NCBI RefSeq assembly: GCF_014805685.1
Contig: NC_060906.1
Span: 26,419,126-26,483,125, forward strand
DNA from: Silurus meridionalis
Taxonomy: Eukaryota; Chordata; Actinopteri; Siluriformes; Siluridae
Direction of reading: 5' to 3'
DNA: 64,000 nucleotides
A program made the translations under genes and the position numbers. Under the pieces are notes generated by a model. It ran no database searches, was not told the origin of the DNA, and saw only the letters and a list, made by a program, of their open reading frames with translations. Below, one piece after another: positions 50,779 to 60,964 of the stretch; position 1 is the first letter of the stretch; each line of letters opens with the position of its first letter.

Positions 50779-51299
50779 ATGTACCCTGCGTGGGGCGCTT
50801 ATGGCGGTGGAGCCCGCAGCCTCAGCACTTCTCTCCGCGCGCTCAGCCTTTCCGCGGCCCGCCTCCGTCTGCCGGTGGCTTCGGGGGATATGGAGCTCCA
50901 TCTCCGGCAAACTCCTCCAACTTCTCCAGCCTGCATGAGCAGCATCTGCAGCAGATGCAGCAGCTTCAGCAGCTCCACCAGAGGCAGCTCCAGTCTGTGC
51001 TACACTATAATAACGCCAACTTCAACGCTGCTCCTGCTCCATCTCCAGCGGCTCCTCCACAGTGGAGCGGACCTGCGGCAGGATATCCACCACCTACATC
51101 TCACTTTCAGCCGGATCCTGCTCAGAACAGAGGCGCTGCTCCACCTGAACCCCCATCTGCACCTCCACCAGCACCTAAAACCACCACACCAACACCAGCT
51201 CACTCCCTGAACACCACCTCCACCACAACCTCCACCACGGAGAGTTCAGCAGCAGAGCCGAAAGAGAAGACAGCTAACTTGTCTGCCATGTCTCTACAG
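50779..51299 (+). CDS. YLPM1: YLPM1 exon 1 (start codon, Pro/Gln-rich N-terminus)
   Basis: The ATG at 50,779 begins [11 protein letters not shown]. The conserved continuation ([20 protein letters not shown], then [20 protein letters not shown]) lies in another frame from about 50,814. One base therefore seems to be missing between 50,808 and 50,814. The exon ends MSLQ at a GTAAGA donor (51,300), phase 0. The sequence is rich in Pro, Ala, Ser and Gln and is presumably disordered, with one Gln/Leu-rich helical stretch. Confidence 0.88.
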
Positions 51300-54200
51300 G
51301 TAAGATCCATCTTTACTGCTCCATTAAATCACCGTCCATACAAATCACCCTGAACCGAGTCGGAGTCGTGCCCCCCATCCTGCATTTTCCATCACACTGA
51401 CTTCAACCACACACACACACACAGGGCAGTGTAATACACTATCAGGGTGCTGTAGATCACTTATTGTGTACTATTGTACGTTAATTCTCTGTGTGTGTGT
51501 GCAGGAGCAGCAGGATTACTGGTACCAGCAGCACCTTCACAACCTTCAGAAGTTGAAGAATGAGAAGATGAAGCAGGGAGGTAGTGACGTGTCCTCTAAA
51601 GGAAACACAGGCACGTCCCCTGACCCACCACCGCATGAAGCCCCACCTCCTCCACCCCCTAAAGAGGAACCTCCTCCACCTCCTCCACCTGACGACAAGG
51701 TAACATCCTACTGCTGCTTCAGCAAATCCAACCTGTTCTACTGAAACTGCAAAGATCTGAAGTCCTCTGTGTGTGTGCGTGTGTGTGTGCGTGCGTGCGC
51801 GTCTCAGCCCAGCATGGCCGAGTCTGCAGACCCGGCAGAGGCAGCGAGGTTACAGCAACTGCAGGTGGCAGCAGCTCAGTGGCAGCAGGTTCAGTACCAC
51901 AGAGCGGGGTATCAGTACCAGGCCCTGATGCAGGAACACACACAGCTTCAGCAGATACTGCACCGCTACCAACAGGTCATCCAGCAACCTGCACACTTAG
52001 AGGTACACACACACACACACACATCACCTTGTACACCATCACAGTGCTGACCTGTAGTGATGAGACCTGGTTCAGTGGAGTTCTGGTTCTCAGTACTGAG
52101 TTTAAGTGGACTGTGTTACCTGCTGGTGTTAGAAGTTGTTGAAAGTTGGATGTTCTTGTCCTCCAGGAGAAGTAACAGGAGTGAGGATTTCCTTACAGTT
52201 ATTAATCCAGGGTCCTCATACTTTTTGAAAGTACTTGAATTTTATACACATGGATTCAAGGCCTGGAAAGTTGTTGAAAACAAACATAGATCTTTAAAAG
52301 TGCTTGAATTAAATTGAAAATCAATTTTGTTTAGTGGTCTTCAGGAGGAAACCTGTGTATCAGTATATAAATATATTATTATTTTATTATATTATATTTA
52401 TTTATTATATTATTGTATACACACCTCACCTGTGTCCTGAGCTGCATGGCATCGGGAGAAAAACCTTTTTTTTTTTTTTAAACGCACGACGATGCAAAAA
52501 GATAAACTCCTGAGAGTAATACAGTGGACCCCGGTTATGTCGATGTCCTAGGGGGTCGGCAAAAAGCATCGAGATAACCAATGATCGAGATAAACGAAAA
52601 TCAAAATGGCGGCAATATATTAACGTGCTTGAAATTTCTTTATGTGCATGATGTGCGTTAATAAATGAGAATGTGCATGCACGTGTTTTTAAAGGGTTTT
52701 TTACACAACAGCGTTGCTGCGATTTGTTTGATGAAGGCATGCTATAAAAATACATACAGTACATGTTTATCTGTCAGGAATCCACCTGCCACGCCCCCTT
52801 CGGCCCCCTTCAGCGTGTCAGGTGCTTTCTCGGACGCTTTCTCTGAAGCTCCCGGCTTTAATCGCGCACATATGGTGCTCGTTTATCATCATCACCAGCT
52901 CCTATTTAAACTTCCACACTCTCACTGTCCGTTATTGTTGGTATATGTTGGTTTACGGCGGTCGTTGTTATCGCGCATGCGTATCCCGGTACGTGTCTTC
53001 CCACCGGCACTCTCTCAACGGCTGTGCTTTCCTTCCTAAAGTTCCCCCCCTTCCCCGATCCTGCCGGTGTTCATTCTATGCTTTTGCTGCCCATCCCACG
53101 TTCCGCGCTGTGCTCCTACCCAGCGCGGCTTTCGCCTCCCGTTCATCGCATAACATTTAACAACAAAAGGCATATGTGCACTAACTAACAGCAAAGATTC
53201 ACCAGTATACAATACAACACCTGTAGCAGCTGTAAGACTTGATTTTTCCGCCACTTCCGCGAGTTCTTCTGCGGCTGCACCGAGATAACCGACAATAAAT
53301 GGCAAATTTTCCCCCCTTGTGCTCGAGATATCAGGGTTCGGCGACATAAAAAAAGTTGACATAACCGATAAAAAATGCTTAGACAAAGCGAGAATTTGGC
53401 GGTTCCACTTCAAAAACGTCGACTTAATAGGGTTGTCGAGTTAACCGAGGTTGAGATAAGTGGGTTCCACTGTAGTTGTGAAAGGAAGGAGGAAGACAGT
53501 GAACAATGACTTTCTTGGTCTGCTACTGTTTAGATACAAGCCGTTGTAACGTGTTGAGTCTGGGTGAAGGGAGAGCTCTCTAACTCCAGTTACAACAGAA
53601 ATCATATAAGCACAGACAGGTTTCCAAAACTCGTGATTTTTTATTTTTCTTGGCAACAGCGTTACAGGTTAGTCAAAGAAACTTAGAAATGAGCATCAGA
53701 AAATAATAAGGACATATTCCTCAGTCTTGCACTAATGCAGTAATAGCGGAAAAATGCGGCAGCAGGCTATTCCCAAAATACCGCTCTGCTCTTAAAGGAG
53801 CCACAACATATTTCACCTGTTACACCATGTAACAGACACTGTCTTTCATTAAAGCCTGTGTAAAGTTCATTAGTTTCAGTGTAGACACTGCGGCTTATAG
53901 ACAGGTGCGGCTTATTTATGTTCCAAATAAAAATCTTTGTCAAATTCAGTGGGTGCGGCTTATACAGTGAGGAAAATAAGTATTTGAACACTGCTATTTT
54001 GCAAGTTCTTCCACTTAGAAATCATGGAGGGGTCTGAAATTGTCATCGTAGGTGCATGTCCACTGTGAGAGACATAATCCAAAAAAAAAATCCCCAAATC
54101 ACAATATATGATTTTTAAACTATTTATTTGTGTGATACAGCTGCAAATAAGTATTTGAACACCTGTCTATCAGCTAGAATTCTGACCCTCAAAGACCTGT

Positions 54201-57200
54201 TAGTCTGCCTTTAAAATGTCCACCTCCACTACATTTATTATCCTAAATTAGATGCACCTGTTTGAGGTCGTTAGCTGCATAAAGACACCTGTCCACCCCA
54301 TACAATCAGTAAGAATCCAACTACTAACATGGCCAAGACCAAAGAGCTGTCCAAAGACACTAGAGACAAAATTGTACACCTCCACAAGGCTGGAAAGGGC
54401 TACGGGAAATTGCCAAGCAGCTTGGTGAAAAAGGTCCACTGTTGGAGCAATCATTAGAAAATGGAAGAAGCTAAACATGACTGTCAATCTCCCTCGGACT
54501 GGGGCTCCATGCAAGATCTCACCTCGTGGGGTCTCAATGATCCTAAGGAAGGTGAGAAATCAGCCCAGTACACAGGAGGAGCTGGTCAATGACCTGAAAA
54601 GAGCTGGGACCACCGTTTCCAAGGTTACTGTTGGTAATACACTCAGACGTCATGGTTTGAAATCATGCATGGCACGGAAGGTTCCCCTGCTTAAACCAGC
54701 ACATGTCCAGGCACCTCTTAAGTTTGCCAATGACCATTTGGATGATCCAGAGGAGTCATGGGAGAAAGTCATGTGGTCAGATGAGACCAAAATATAACTT
54801 TTGGGTCATGATTCCACTAAACGTGTTTGGAGGAAGAATGATGAGTACCATCCCAAGAACACCATCCCTACTGTGAAGCATGGGGGTGGTAGCATCATGC
54901 TTTGGGGGTGTTTTTCTGCACATGGGACAGGGCGACTGCACTGTATTAAGGAGAGGATGACCGGGGCCACGTATTGCGAGATTTTGGGGAACAACCTCCT
55001 TCCCTCAGTTAGAGCATTGAAGATGGGTCGAGGCTGGGTCTTCCAACATGACAATGACCCGAAGCACACAGCCAGGATAACCAAGGAGTGGCTCTGTAAG
55101 AAGCATATCAAGGTTCTGGCATGGCCTAGCCAGTCTCCAGACCTAAACCCAATAGAGAATCTTTGAAGGGAACTCCGTGTTTCTCAGCGACAGGCCAGAA
55201 ACCTGACTGATCTAGAGAAGATCTGTGTGGAGGAGTGGGCCAAAATCCCTCCTGCAGTGTGTGCAAACCTGGTGAAAAAGTAGGGCTGGGTGAAATGGCT
55301 AAAAATCCCAGATTTTTTTCACAAAAAATCCGATTTGCGATTTAAATTGATTTCCCCCCTGCTTAAAATCAATTTGCATATGACAATTTTTTTTTTTTTT
55401 TTAAGTTTTAAGTTTATTAAATAAAGTTTATTTATCCTTCTGGGATTATAACCCACTTTGGGTTAAAGTGCAATCAGAAACAACGAGCCAAAAATACAAG
55501 ATGGCGGCCCTGCCTTTGTAAATTGTGAAAATAGAACGTAACATTAAAATGAGCAAACCTACAAAGAAAAATGTTTCATGAGTGTTTAAATGTGGAACAT
55601 GATTGAAAATGCACCTGAGGTTTTGAGTGATTTTGCCTTTACTTTTCTCCAAAACTCCACAGTAAAATGGGATAAAATTTAAGAGTAATAAACAGGGACA
55701 CTGTAAATAAGAAGTATATGAAGATTGAGCAAATTTATAAAGAAAAATGTTTTATGAGTGTTTGAATGTGGAACATGGTTAAAAATGCAGTGATGTTTGG
55801 AGTGATTTTACTTTACTTTTCTTAAAAGCTCCACAGTAAAATGACTGTTTATGAGTGTTTGAAAATGGTGATTTAAATGATCTGATTTTTCTGAAGCGTC
55901 TTTACATGTATTTTGGTCGCTTCCACCACCCGTACCGTAAGTGTACGATTGGACGCGCAACACTAAACAAAGTGCGGCTGCATAAACGTGTATTTTCAAC
56001 ATGCGGCTGCTTAACTTTTCTTGGGAATGAGTTCTTCTCTGCTCGCTGCCATGTTGTTTGTGTATCTCTATGGCAAACGCGCGGGGGAGGGGGGCGTTTG
56101 GCGGGGGCTGAGTTCGTTCGAAACTATGGGAGCCCAGAGGGGAGCGTCGGCGCACATTAAAGAGAAAACTGATTTTTATTAAAACAGATCGATGTAAACT
56201 ACACATTCGAGTTAATCGATAAAATCGATTTATCGCCCAGCCCTATGAAAAACCACAGGAACCGTTTGACCTCTGCAATTGCAAACAAAGGCTACTGTAC
56301 CAAATACCTGTTCCTCTTTACTGTAAGAAGTGATACTTTATATGCTGGGGTGTGAGTTTGATTGGTGTTTGATATTAAATGAATAGTGTGTTAAAAAGTC
56401 CTTGAAAGTCCTTGGACAGTAACCTTGTTAATCTGTGTTTTTTCCTCTTCATCATCAGTCCATGTCTGCAGACCTGCAGTTGCAGCACTATGAGATGCAG
56501 CAGCAGCAGTTTGCACCGGTGTTGCAGGACTGGGACAGACACTTTAAGCTCTGGCTGGACCAGTTCCAGGCATATCCTCACAAAGACCAGCTTCAGGAGT
56601 ATGAAGGTCAGTGGAGACAGTGGCAGGAGCAAATGAGCTCCACTTCAGCCCATTTGAACGAGCGAGTGACCACACTGAGGGGCATGAAACAGCCGTATGG
56701 AGGTATGGTGGGAGCGTATGGGCAGCCCTGTCCTCCTGCACCAGATATGAGCACCACCCCGATGGCACCAAATACTCTGGTTCCTTCCTCAGGCCCTCCT
56801 CAGAGCACACGTCCAACCAATCTTTCAGGACCAAATTCTGTGGAATCAGGTTCACGTCCAGGATTAGTGGTTTCAGCTCCACGTCCAGGGTCAGTGGTTC
56901 CTGTCTGTCCTCCTGGAACAGCGGCAAGACAGCCTGGTCCTCGTGGAAGGTTTGAAGGCCCAAGAGGTCCGAGGTATGGTGTACATGTCTTACAACGTTA
57001 AATATGGACCCTGCTGGTTATAAATGTAAATAATGTCTGGATTTAAAGACTGTAAAGTTGAACTTGGTTGTATTCTGTCTGTCACATTTGGCTAAATCTC
57101 ATCAGGTAATAAACATGTGAGACTGTTTTTTTTTTTTTTGATTTTATGTTGTTTTTTAGGTTTGAAGGTCCTAGAGGGCCAAGATTTGAAGTTCCATTAC

Positions 57201-60200
57201 AGCAGAGATTTTGTGAACCAGCCAGGTTTGATGGTGGTCAGCACTTCGGAAAGCCTCCACGAGGTAATGCGCATCTGTCAGGACCTTCAGGTAGATTTGA
57301 GACTCCACTTTCTCGTTATGAGAGACCTCCTGGACCACACCTGGGTCCACCCATAGGTCCATCTCCACCATCTGTTCCTGCCTCACAAACTAAACTTAGC
57401 CAGGTAAAACAACCAAACTCACAGCTGGGTAAACCTGATTCTTCTTCAGCTTCTCTTCCTGAAAGTGTGACCACAAGCAAGAAAGAAAATGGAACGATTC
57501 CAAATGAAACGGAACACAAGTCCATGTCAGATGATGTAATGAGTTCAGATGATGCATTCTTTGTTCAGACTGATCCAATTCCTCAGTCTGACAAAGGCAA
57601 GAAACCTGACACCATCAAACAGGCTGTTAAAGAGAAGGACTCAAAAAAGGATAACTTCAAAACAACTGTAACAGCAGCACCATCCTCAGCAGCGCCATCC
57701 TCAGCAGCGCCATCCTCAGCAGCGCCATCCTCAGCTGCGCCATCCTCAGCTGCGCCATCCTCAGCTGCACCTGTCCCACTAAATCAACCCCTAACTACTC
57801 CCAATAAGACCCCAGAGGCATCAAAAAGTATTACTGCTCCACAACAACGGGCACAGCCTCTTCAACAAGGCCCATTCCAATCTGACCTGCACAAGGAACC
57901 CCCTGGAACACCACACGAGATAAATCAGTATGGTCCTCCACATGCTCTCCGTGGTCACGGTAGGGGTCAAGCTCCTTTATCAATGCGAGGAAGAGGTCGT
58001 GGACGTGGTCGAGGACAGATGAGCAGACCTCTGGGTCCTCCATCTTTATCAGATCCCAGTTTTCATGGGGAAGATGCTTCATATGAGCATCAGCCACCAA
58101 TTGAAGAGGATTTTGGTTGGGGGGAGCATTCCCAAGAACCACATTGTATGATGGATGACCGGGAAGCTCATGAGATGTGGCACCCTGAGGAGCATCATTT
58201 CCAGAAAGAATTTTATGAAGAGCCTGAAGAACGTGCAGCACATCAGGGCCGAATGGATCCCGCAGAGAGACCCGTGGAACACTGGGAAGAGGAGCAGCCG
58301 GAGTACTGGGAGGAGGGAGATCAATACTGGGCAGAGAGAAGACCTACAATGATGCACCATCGACCCTCTTTGCCTCTTGAAGGACCTAGATGCCCCCCTT
58401 TCCAACCACGCTTTATGCACCACGGTCCACGACGTCCTCCTCCACCATCAAATATGGAACGTGACCCACATGGCCCCCCTCCTCCTTTTCCTAACATGGG
58501 GCCTCGTTTTCGACGTGGTTGTCCGGGTCCTTGGGGGCCAAGACCACGTCATGACCTGATGAGACGACCTCCTCTACCACCTCATGAACTATTGGAGAGA
58601 GAGCCAGTGGGTCCACCTGGGTACCATGATGAAATGGACAGAGAACCTGGTTGGCCTCTTCCACATGGTAGAGAACCCAGGCACCCTCTATTACCTCCTC
58701 ATGAAATGAGGGATATGAGAAGGCCACCCATGCGATCACATCCGATGGCGATAGATAGGTGGAGAAGACCACCACTCGAAGATCCTCAAGGAGGCTATGA
58801 GCAAGAATATGCTGAGTTTGGACCTGAGGATGATGGGTATCAGGGAAGACCTCCATCTGATTACCGCCCCCGGGATTACAAGGACGAAGAGTTTTACCAT
58901 GCGAGAGATGAGTGGAGAGGAGAACATCCAGATCGTGACTTTCCTCCACATCCACCACGTGGGCCACAATCAGACCACCACAGAGAAGATCCCTGGAGGG
59001 AGGAAAGGGACAGACCGTTCTTGTATGAGAATGATGATCGAATGAGGGCTGAACAAAGAGGACCTGGGTATCCTGAAGGACCTCTGTATAGGGACCGAGA
59101 TAATGAACCTCCCTTTCGTTCTCGTCCTGATTGGGAAAGACCACCACCTCCTCCACTGAAAGAGAGAATTTACCCAGATCCCACTGAAGAAACTCGACCT
59201 CTTTATGATAGGAACTCTGAACTCCCCATTGCACCACAAAGCAGTGTTCCAGAAGCTCCACTTGATCAGATGTCACCAGGTGGAACCAAAACCGTTCTTG
59301 CACTTTCTCAAAGGCAGCATGAAATCATCCTCAAAGCTGCTCAGGAGCTGAAGATGATCAGGTACACGGATGCACGTACAGATGCATGATCATATTTTAT
59401 TAATTTGTATATAGTTTTTTTTTTATTTTTTTTTTTACTGGTTTTGTTTCTGGAAAATAGAGAGCTTCAAGAGAGCAAAAAGGTTCTGGGCGAAACTTCT
59501 GAGTCTCCAGGAGTAGCTTCTGAAATTTCTGCTGGTCTTCTTGGACTTGAAATTCCACCCGAGGTTAAAAATGCTCTTCAGGTAAGTGGTGTTTTATTAT
59601 AAACACTTTCTGACTTAGTAATCTGACATAACATTTGTGTTTGTGTGGACAGGACGTGTCTGGAAGACTCTTGGAACCTGGAATGCACAAATCCAACCCA
59701 GTTGCAGATTTCCTCCACACAGCATCAGCACCACCTCCAAAACCTTCCTTCATTACGACCACGGTGGATTATGGTCACGGACACGGTAAACACAGGCCCA
59801 TTTTAACATGCCGAGTAGGTGTGGTATGGATTTGAAGAATTAATGGATGGTTTCTGTAAGCAGATGTTGGTGCAAAGGTGGAGAGGATCTCCTATGGGGA
59901 GAGGATTGTACTGAGGCCTGATCCTCTGCCATCTGATCGACTCTATGAGAAAGGTTGGTGTATTCTGCGCTCTGCTTTAAGTGGTGTGTTAATGCCAGAA
60001 GTTTGTAATGAACGTTTTGCCTCACAGAACTTCTTGGACGTCGGGACCCATACTACGATAGAAGAGGTGATTCCTACATGGACCAGCGGGAATATGGAAG
60101 GAATCGAGACAGAGAACCATTCCGAGACAGACCTTCCCTGGATTACGAGAGGGATCGTGTGGAAAGAGAGCGTTACTCTAGAGACGAGAGGTGGGAAAGT

Positions 60201-60851
60201 TCTAGGAGTTTCTTCAGTATGTTCTCTACAGTTCTGCACTCCTCAGTCTCTTTCCTGGGGTAGTTTGTGGTATTTACTCTGCCTTGTCGTTTGTTTAGGC
60301 CACCCCCAGGCCCACCCCGTCCTGCTTACCGGGATCGTGAGAGGGATGTGAGGGAGCACTCGAGTCGCTCGAGCCGAGATCGGGAGCCGTATAACCGATC
60401 TTCATATGAAAGAAGTCTTGATCGCTATGATCATGCAGCTTCAGGTTACACAAGTGAGTTCAGCAGGATTTGTTTATAACGTGTAGAAACAGGACGTGGA
60501 GGAAACATCTGACGTGCTGTTTGCTCTCAGATGACAGGAGGAGTTACCCCGATGAACCTCCTCCTCCATCTCTTCCTCAACGTGTTGAGAAGAAACCAGA
60601 AACCAAGAATGTTGATGACCTTCTAAAGCCACCTGGACGTGCGAGTCGTCCTGACAGGGTAAAGGTTCCTCCACGTTACCCATCACACTTTATAAACATA
60701 CATGCTAATCAGGAACAGCACTTCATATCTGGTGTCATTTACACAACATCTGAGCAGATACTGCATATGTATATCAATTTTATTTCAGATTGTGGTAATA
60801 ATGCGAGGGTTACCAGGAAGTGGGAAGAGCCACCTGGCAAAGCTCATCCGG
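50779..60851 (+). CDS. YLPM1: YLPM1 (YLP motif-containing protein 1), 5' part, exons 1-12 with introns
   Basis: YLPM1 is a large nuclear protein with a proline-rich N-terminal half, a charged Arg/Asp/Glu-rich middle and a C-terminal P-loop NTPase-like (polynucleotide kinase-like) domain. The mammalian protein binds protein phosphatase 1 and has been linked to telomerase gene regulation. Recognition rests on several blocks that I know from the vertebrate protein: MYPxWGxYGG start, [90 protein letters not shown], [19 protein letters not shown] and [20 protein letters not shown]. Twelve exons have GT/AG borders with matching phases. The gene runs off the window before the rest of the NTPase domain. 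Exon 1 appears to hold a 1-base frameshift. Few YLP motifs are visible in this fish version. Confidence 0.93.
51505..51699 (+). CDS. YLPM1: YLPM1 exon 2
   Basis: The acceptor GTGTGTGCAG precedes [20 protein letters not shown]. The exon ends in a polyproline stretch ([19 protein letters not shown]) at a GTAACA donor. It is 65 codons with phase 0 at both ends. Polyproline of this kind can bind WW or SH3 domains. Confidence 0.92.
51808..52002 (+). CDS. YLPM1: YLPM1 exon 3
   Basis: The acceptor GCGTCTCAG precedes [40 protein letters not shown] and [20 protein letters not shown] follow. It is 65 codons, phase 0 at both ends, with a GTACAC donor. The Gln-rich helical segment is one of the best conserved parts of the N-terminal half. 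Confidence 0.93.
52522..53472. mobile_element. pogo/Tigger-like non-autonomous element
   Basis: The left end reads CAGTGGACCCCGGTTATGTC, and the right end inverted reads CAGTGGAACCCACTTATCTC. TA stands at 52,520-52,521 and 53,473-53,474. CAGTGG termini with TA duplication fit pogo-like members of the Tc1/mariner superfamily. Further matching blocks (GATAACC, GTCGA) run inwards for about 100 bp. The interior has no recognised transposase. Confidence 0.75.
54329..55280 (+). pseudogene. Tc1-type transposase (copy 3), frameshifted
   Basis: It carries the same early frameshift after GKGYGKL and the same TAA stop after WSDETKI as copy 2, so the two share a defective parent. 54,477-54,797 reads [40 protein letters not shown] and [20 protein letters not shown]. 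54,801-55,166 reads [40 protein letters not shown] and [12 protein letters not shown], with second and third catalytic residues intact in this copy. A TGA follows directly after PIENL. Confidence 0.88.
55281..56245. mobile_element. hAT-type non-autonomous element nested in Tc1 copy 3
   Basis: The left end TAGGGCTGGGTGAAATGGCT and the inverted right end TAGGGCTGGGCGATAAATCG match. The interior has ATCGAT-rich subterminal sequence typical of this group. Flanking 8-mers TGAAAAAG (55,273-55,280) and TGAAAAAC (56,246-56,253) differ at one base. Tc1 copy 2 has TGAAAAAC at this site, so the left copy mutated. No transposase is recognised inside. Confidence 0.87.
56459..56973 (+). CDS. YLPM1: YLPM1 exon 4
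   Basis: [20 protein letters not shown] and [20 protein letters not shown] lead into [20 protein letters not shown], a strongly conserved block, then a Pro/Gly/Ser-rich tail that ends RFEGPRGPR. The exon leaves two bases of an AGG codon (phase 2) at a GTATGG donor. Confidence 0.93.
57160..59361 (+). CDS. YLPM1: YLPM1 exon 5 (large exon: RFEGPR, Ala/Ser repeat, RG-rich and charged regions)
   Basis: This 2.2 kb exon begins [20 protein letters not shown]. It has a Ser/Thr/Lys-rich part, then a coding minisatellite of seven APSSA units (57,678-57,770). An RG-rich stretch ([13 protein letters not shown]) typical of RNA-binding or methylated Arg motifs follows. A long Pro/Arg/Glu/His-rich region comes next ([58 protein letters not shown]) and then Asp/Arg/Glu repeats. 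It closes with [20 protein letters not shown], a very conserved helix. Phase 2 at the GTACAC donor. A 270-codon open frame on the other strand is a shadow. Confidence 0.93.
59461..59581 (+). CDS. YLPM1: YLPM1 exon 6
   Basis: The acceptor GGAAAATAG completes the split codon. The exon reads [20 protein letters not shown] and [20 protein letters not shown] and ends at a GTAAGT donor in phase 0. Confidence 0.88.
59653..59785 (+). CDS. YLPM1: YLPM1 exon 7
   Basis: [20 protein letters not shown] and [20 protein letters not shown], then GHGH. The VDYGHG block is conserved in vertebrate YLPM1. The donor is GTAAAC, phase 1. Confidence 0.9.
59864..59953 (+). CDS. YLPM1: YLPM1 exon 8
   Basis: [30 protein letters not shown]: the short, strongly conserved block. 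The acceptor is TGTAAGCAG, the donor GTTGGT (weak), phase 1. Confidence 0.88.
60028..60190 (+). CDS. YLPM1: YLPM1 exon 9
   Basis: [54 protein letters not shown]. An Arg/Asp/Glu-rich region resembling RD/RE repeats of splicing-related proteins. The donor is GTGGGA, phase 2. Confidence 0.88.
60299..60453 (+). CDS. YLPM1: YLPM1 exon 10
   Basis: [51 protein letters not shown]. This continues the RD/RS-rich region. The acceptor is TTGTTTAG, the donor GTGAGT, phase 1. Confidence 0.86.
60531..60658 (+). CDS. YLPM1: YLPM1 exon 11
   Basis: [42 protein letters not shown]. The VEKKPExKNVDDxLKPPGR block directly before the NTPase domain is diagnostic of YLPM1. The donor is GTAAAG, phase 0. Confidence 0.92.
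60789..60851 (+). CDS. YLPM1: YLPM1 exon 12 (P-loop of the NTPase domain)
   Basis: [21 protein letters not shown]. The Walker A motif GLPGSGKS starts the C-terminal kinase-like domain. The donor is GTAAAA, phase 0. Downstream exons with the remainder of the domain are not found in the window. Confidence 0.92.
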
Positions 60852-60860
60852 GTAAAATCA

Positions 60861-60871
<11 letters not shown>

Positions 60872-60895
<24 letters not shown>
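60872..60895. repeat. Short (CA)n microsatellite
   Basis: A CG/CA alternating run just inside the intron after exon 12. Confidence 0.85.
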
Positions 60896-60964
60896 CTGTG
60901 TTCATGCCTCACTACCTGCTTTTGGTTTACCTGCTGATGTTCTGCATCACATGACAATACTGTT

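Larger units (their letters stand above)
53965..56307 (+). mobile_element. Tc1-type transposon (copy 3), right end lost, with nested hAT-type element
   Basis: It begins CAGTGAGGAAAATAAGTATT after a TA at 53,963-53,964, and is almost identical to the copy at 17,997. The transposase region is followed until GGCTACTGTACCAAATA at about 56,307. The right inverted repeat is absent, so the element is truncated. A 965-bp insertion (55,281-56,245) splits it. Confidence 0.9.
52003..56458 (+). other. YLPM1 intron 3, filled with mobile elements
   Basis: This 4.5 kb intron holds, in order: unassigned AT-rich sequence (52,010-52,520), a pogo-like inverted-repeat element (52,522-53,472), a segment with TGCGGCTTAT repeats that looks like the end of another DNA element (about 53,740-53,964), a Tc1 copy (53,965-56,307) and a hAT-type element nested in it (55,281-56,245). 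The acceptor is ATCATCAG at 56,451-56,458. Confidence 0.85.

Noticed and set aside
50779..51210. 143-codon frame from the YLPM1 start codon taken at face value
   Set aside because: After [11 protein letters not shown] it no longer resembles YLPM1, whereas the alternate frame does. A single-base indel explains this better than a short unrelated protein.
58491..59303. 270-codon minus-strand frame opposite YLPM1 exon 5
   Set aside because: It is a shadow of a compositionally biased coding exon. The plus-strand frame matches YLPM1 and is properly spliced.
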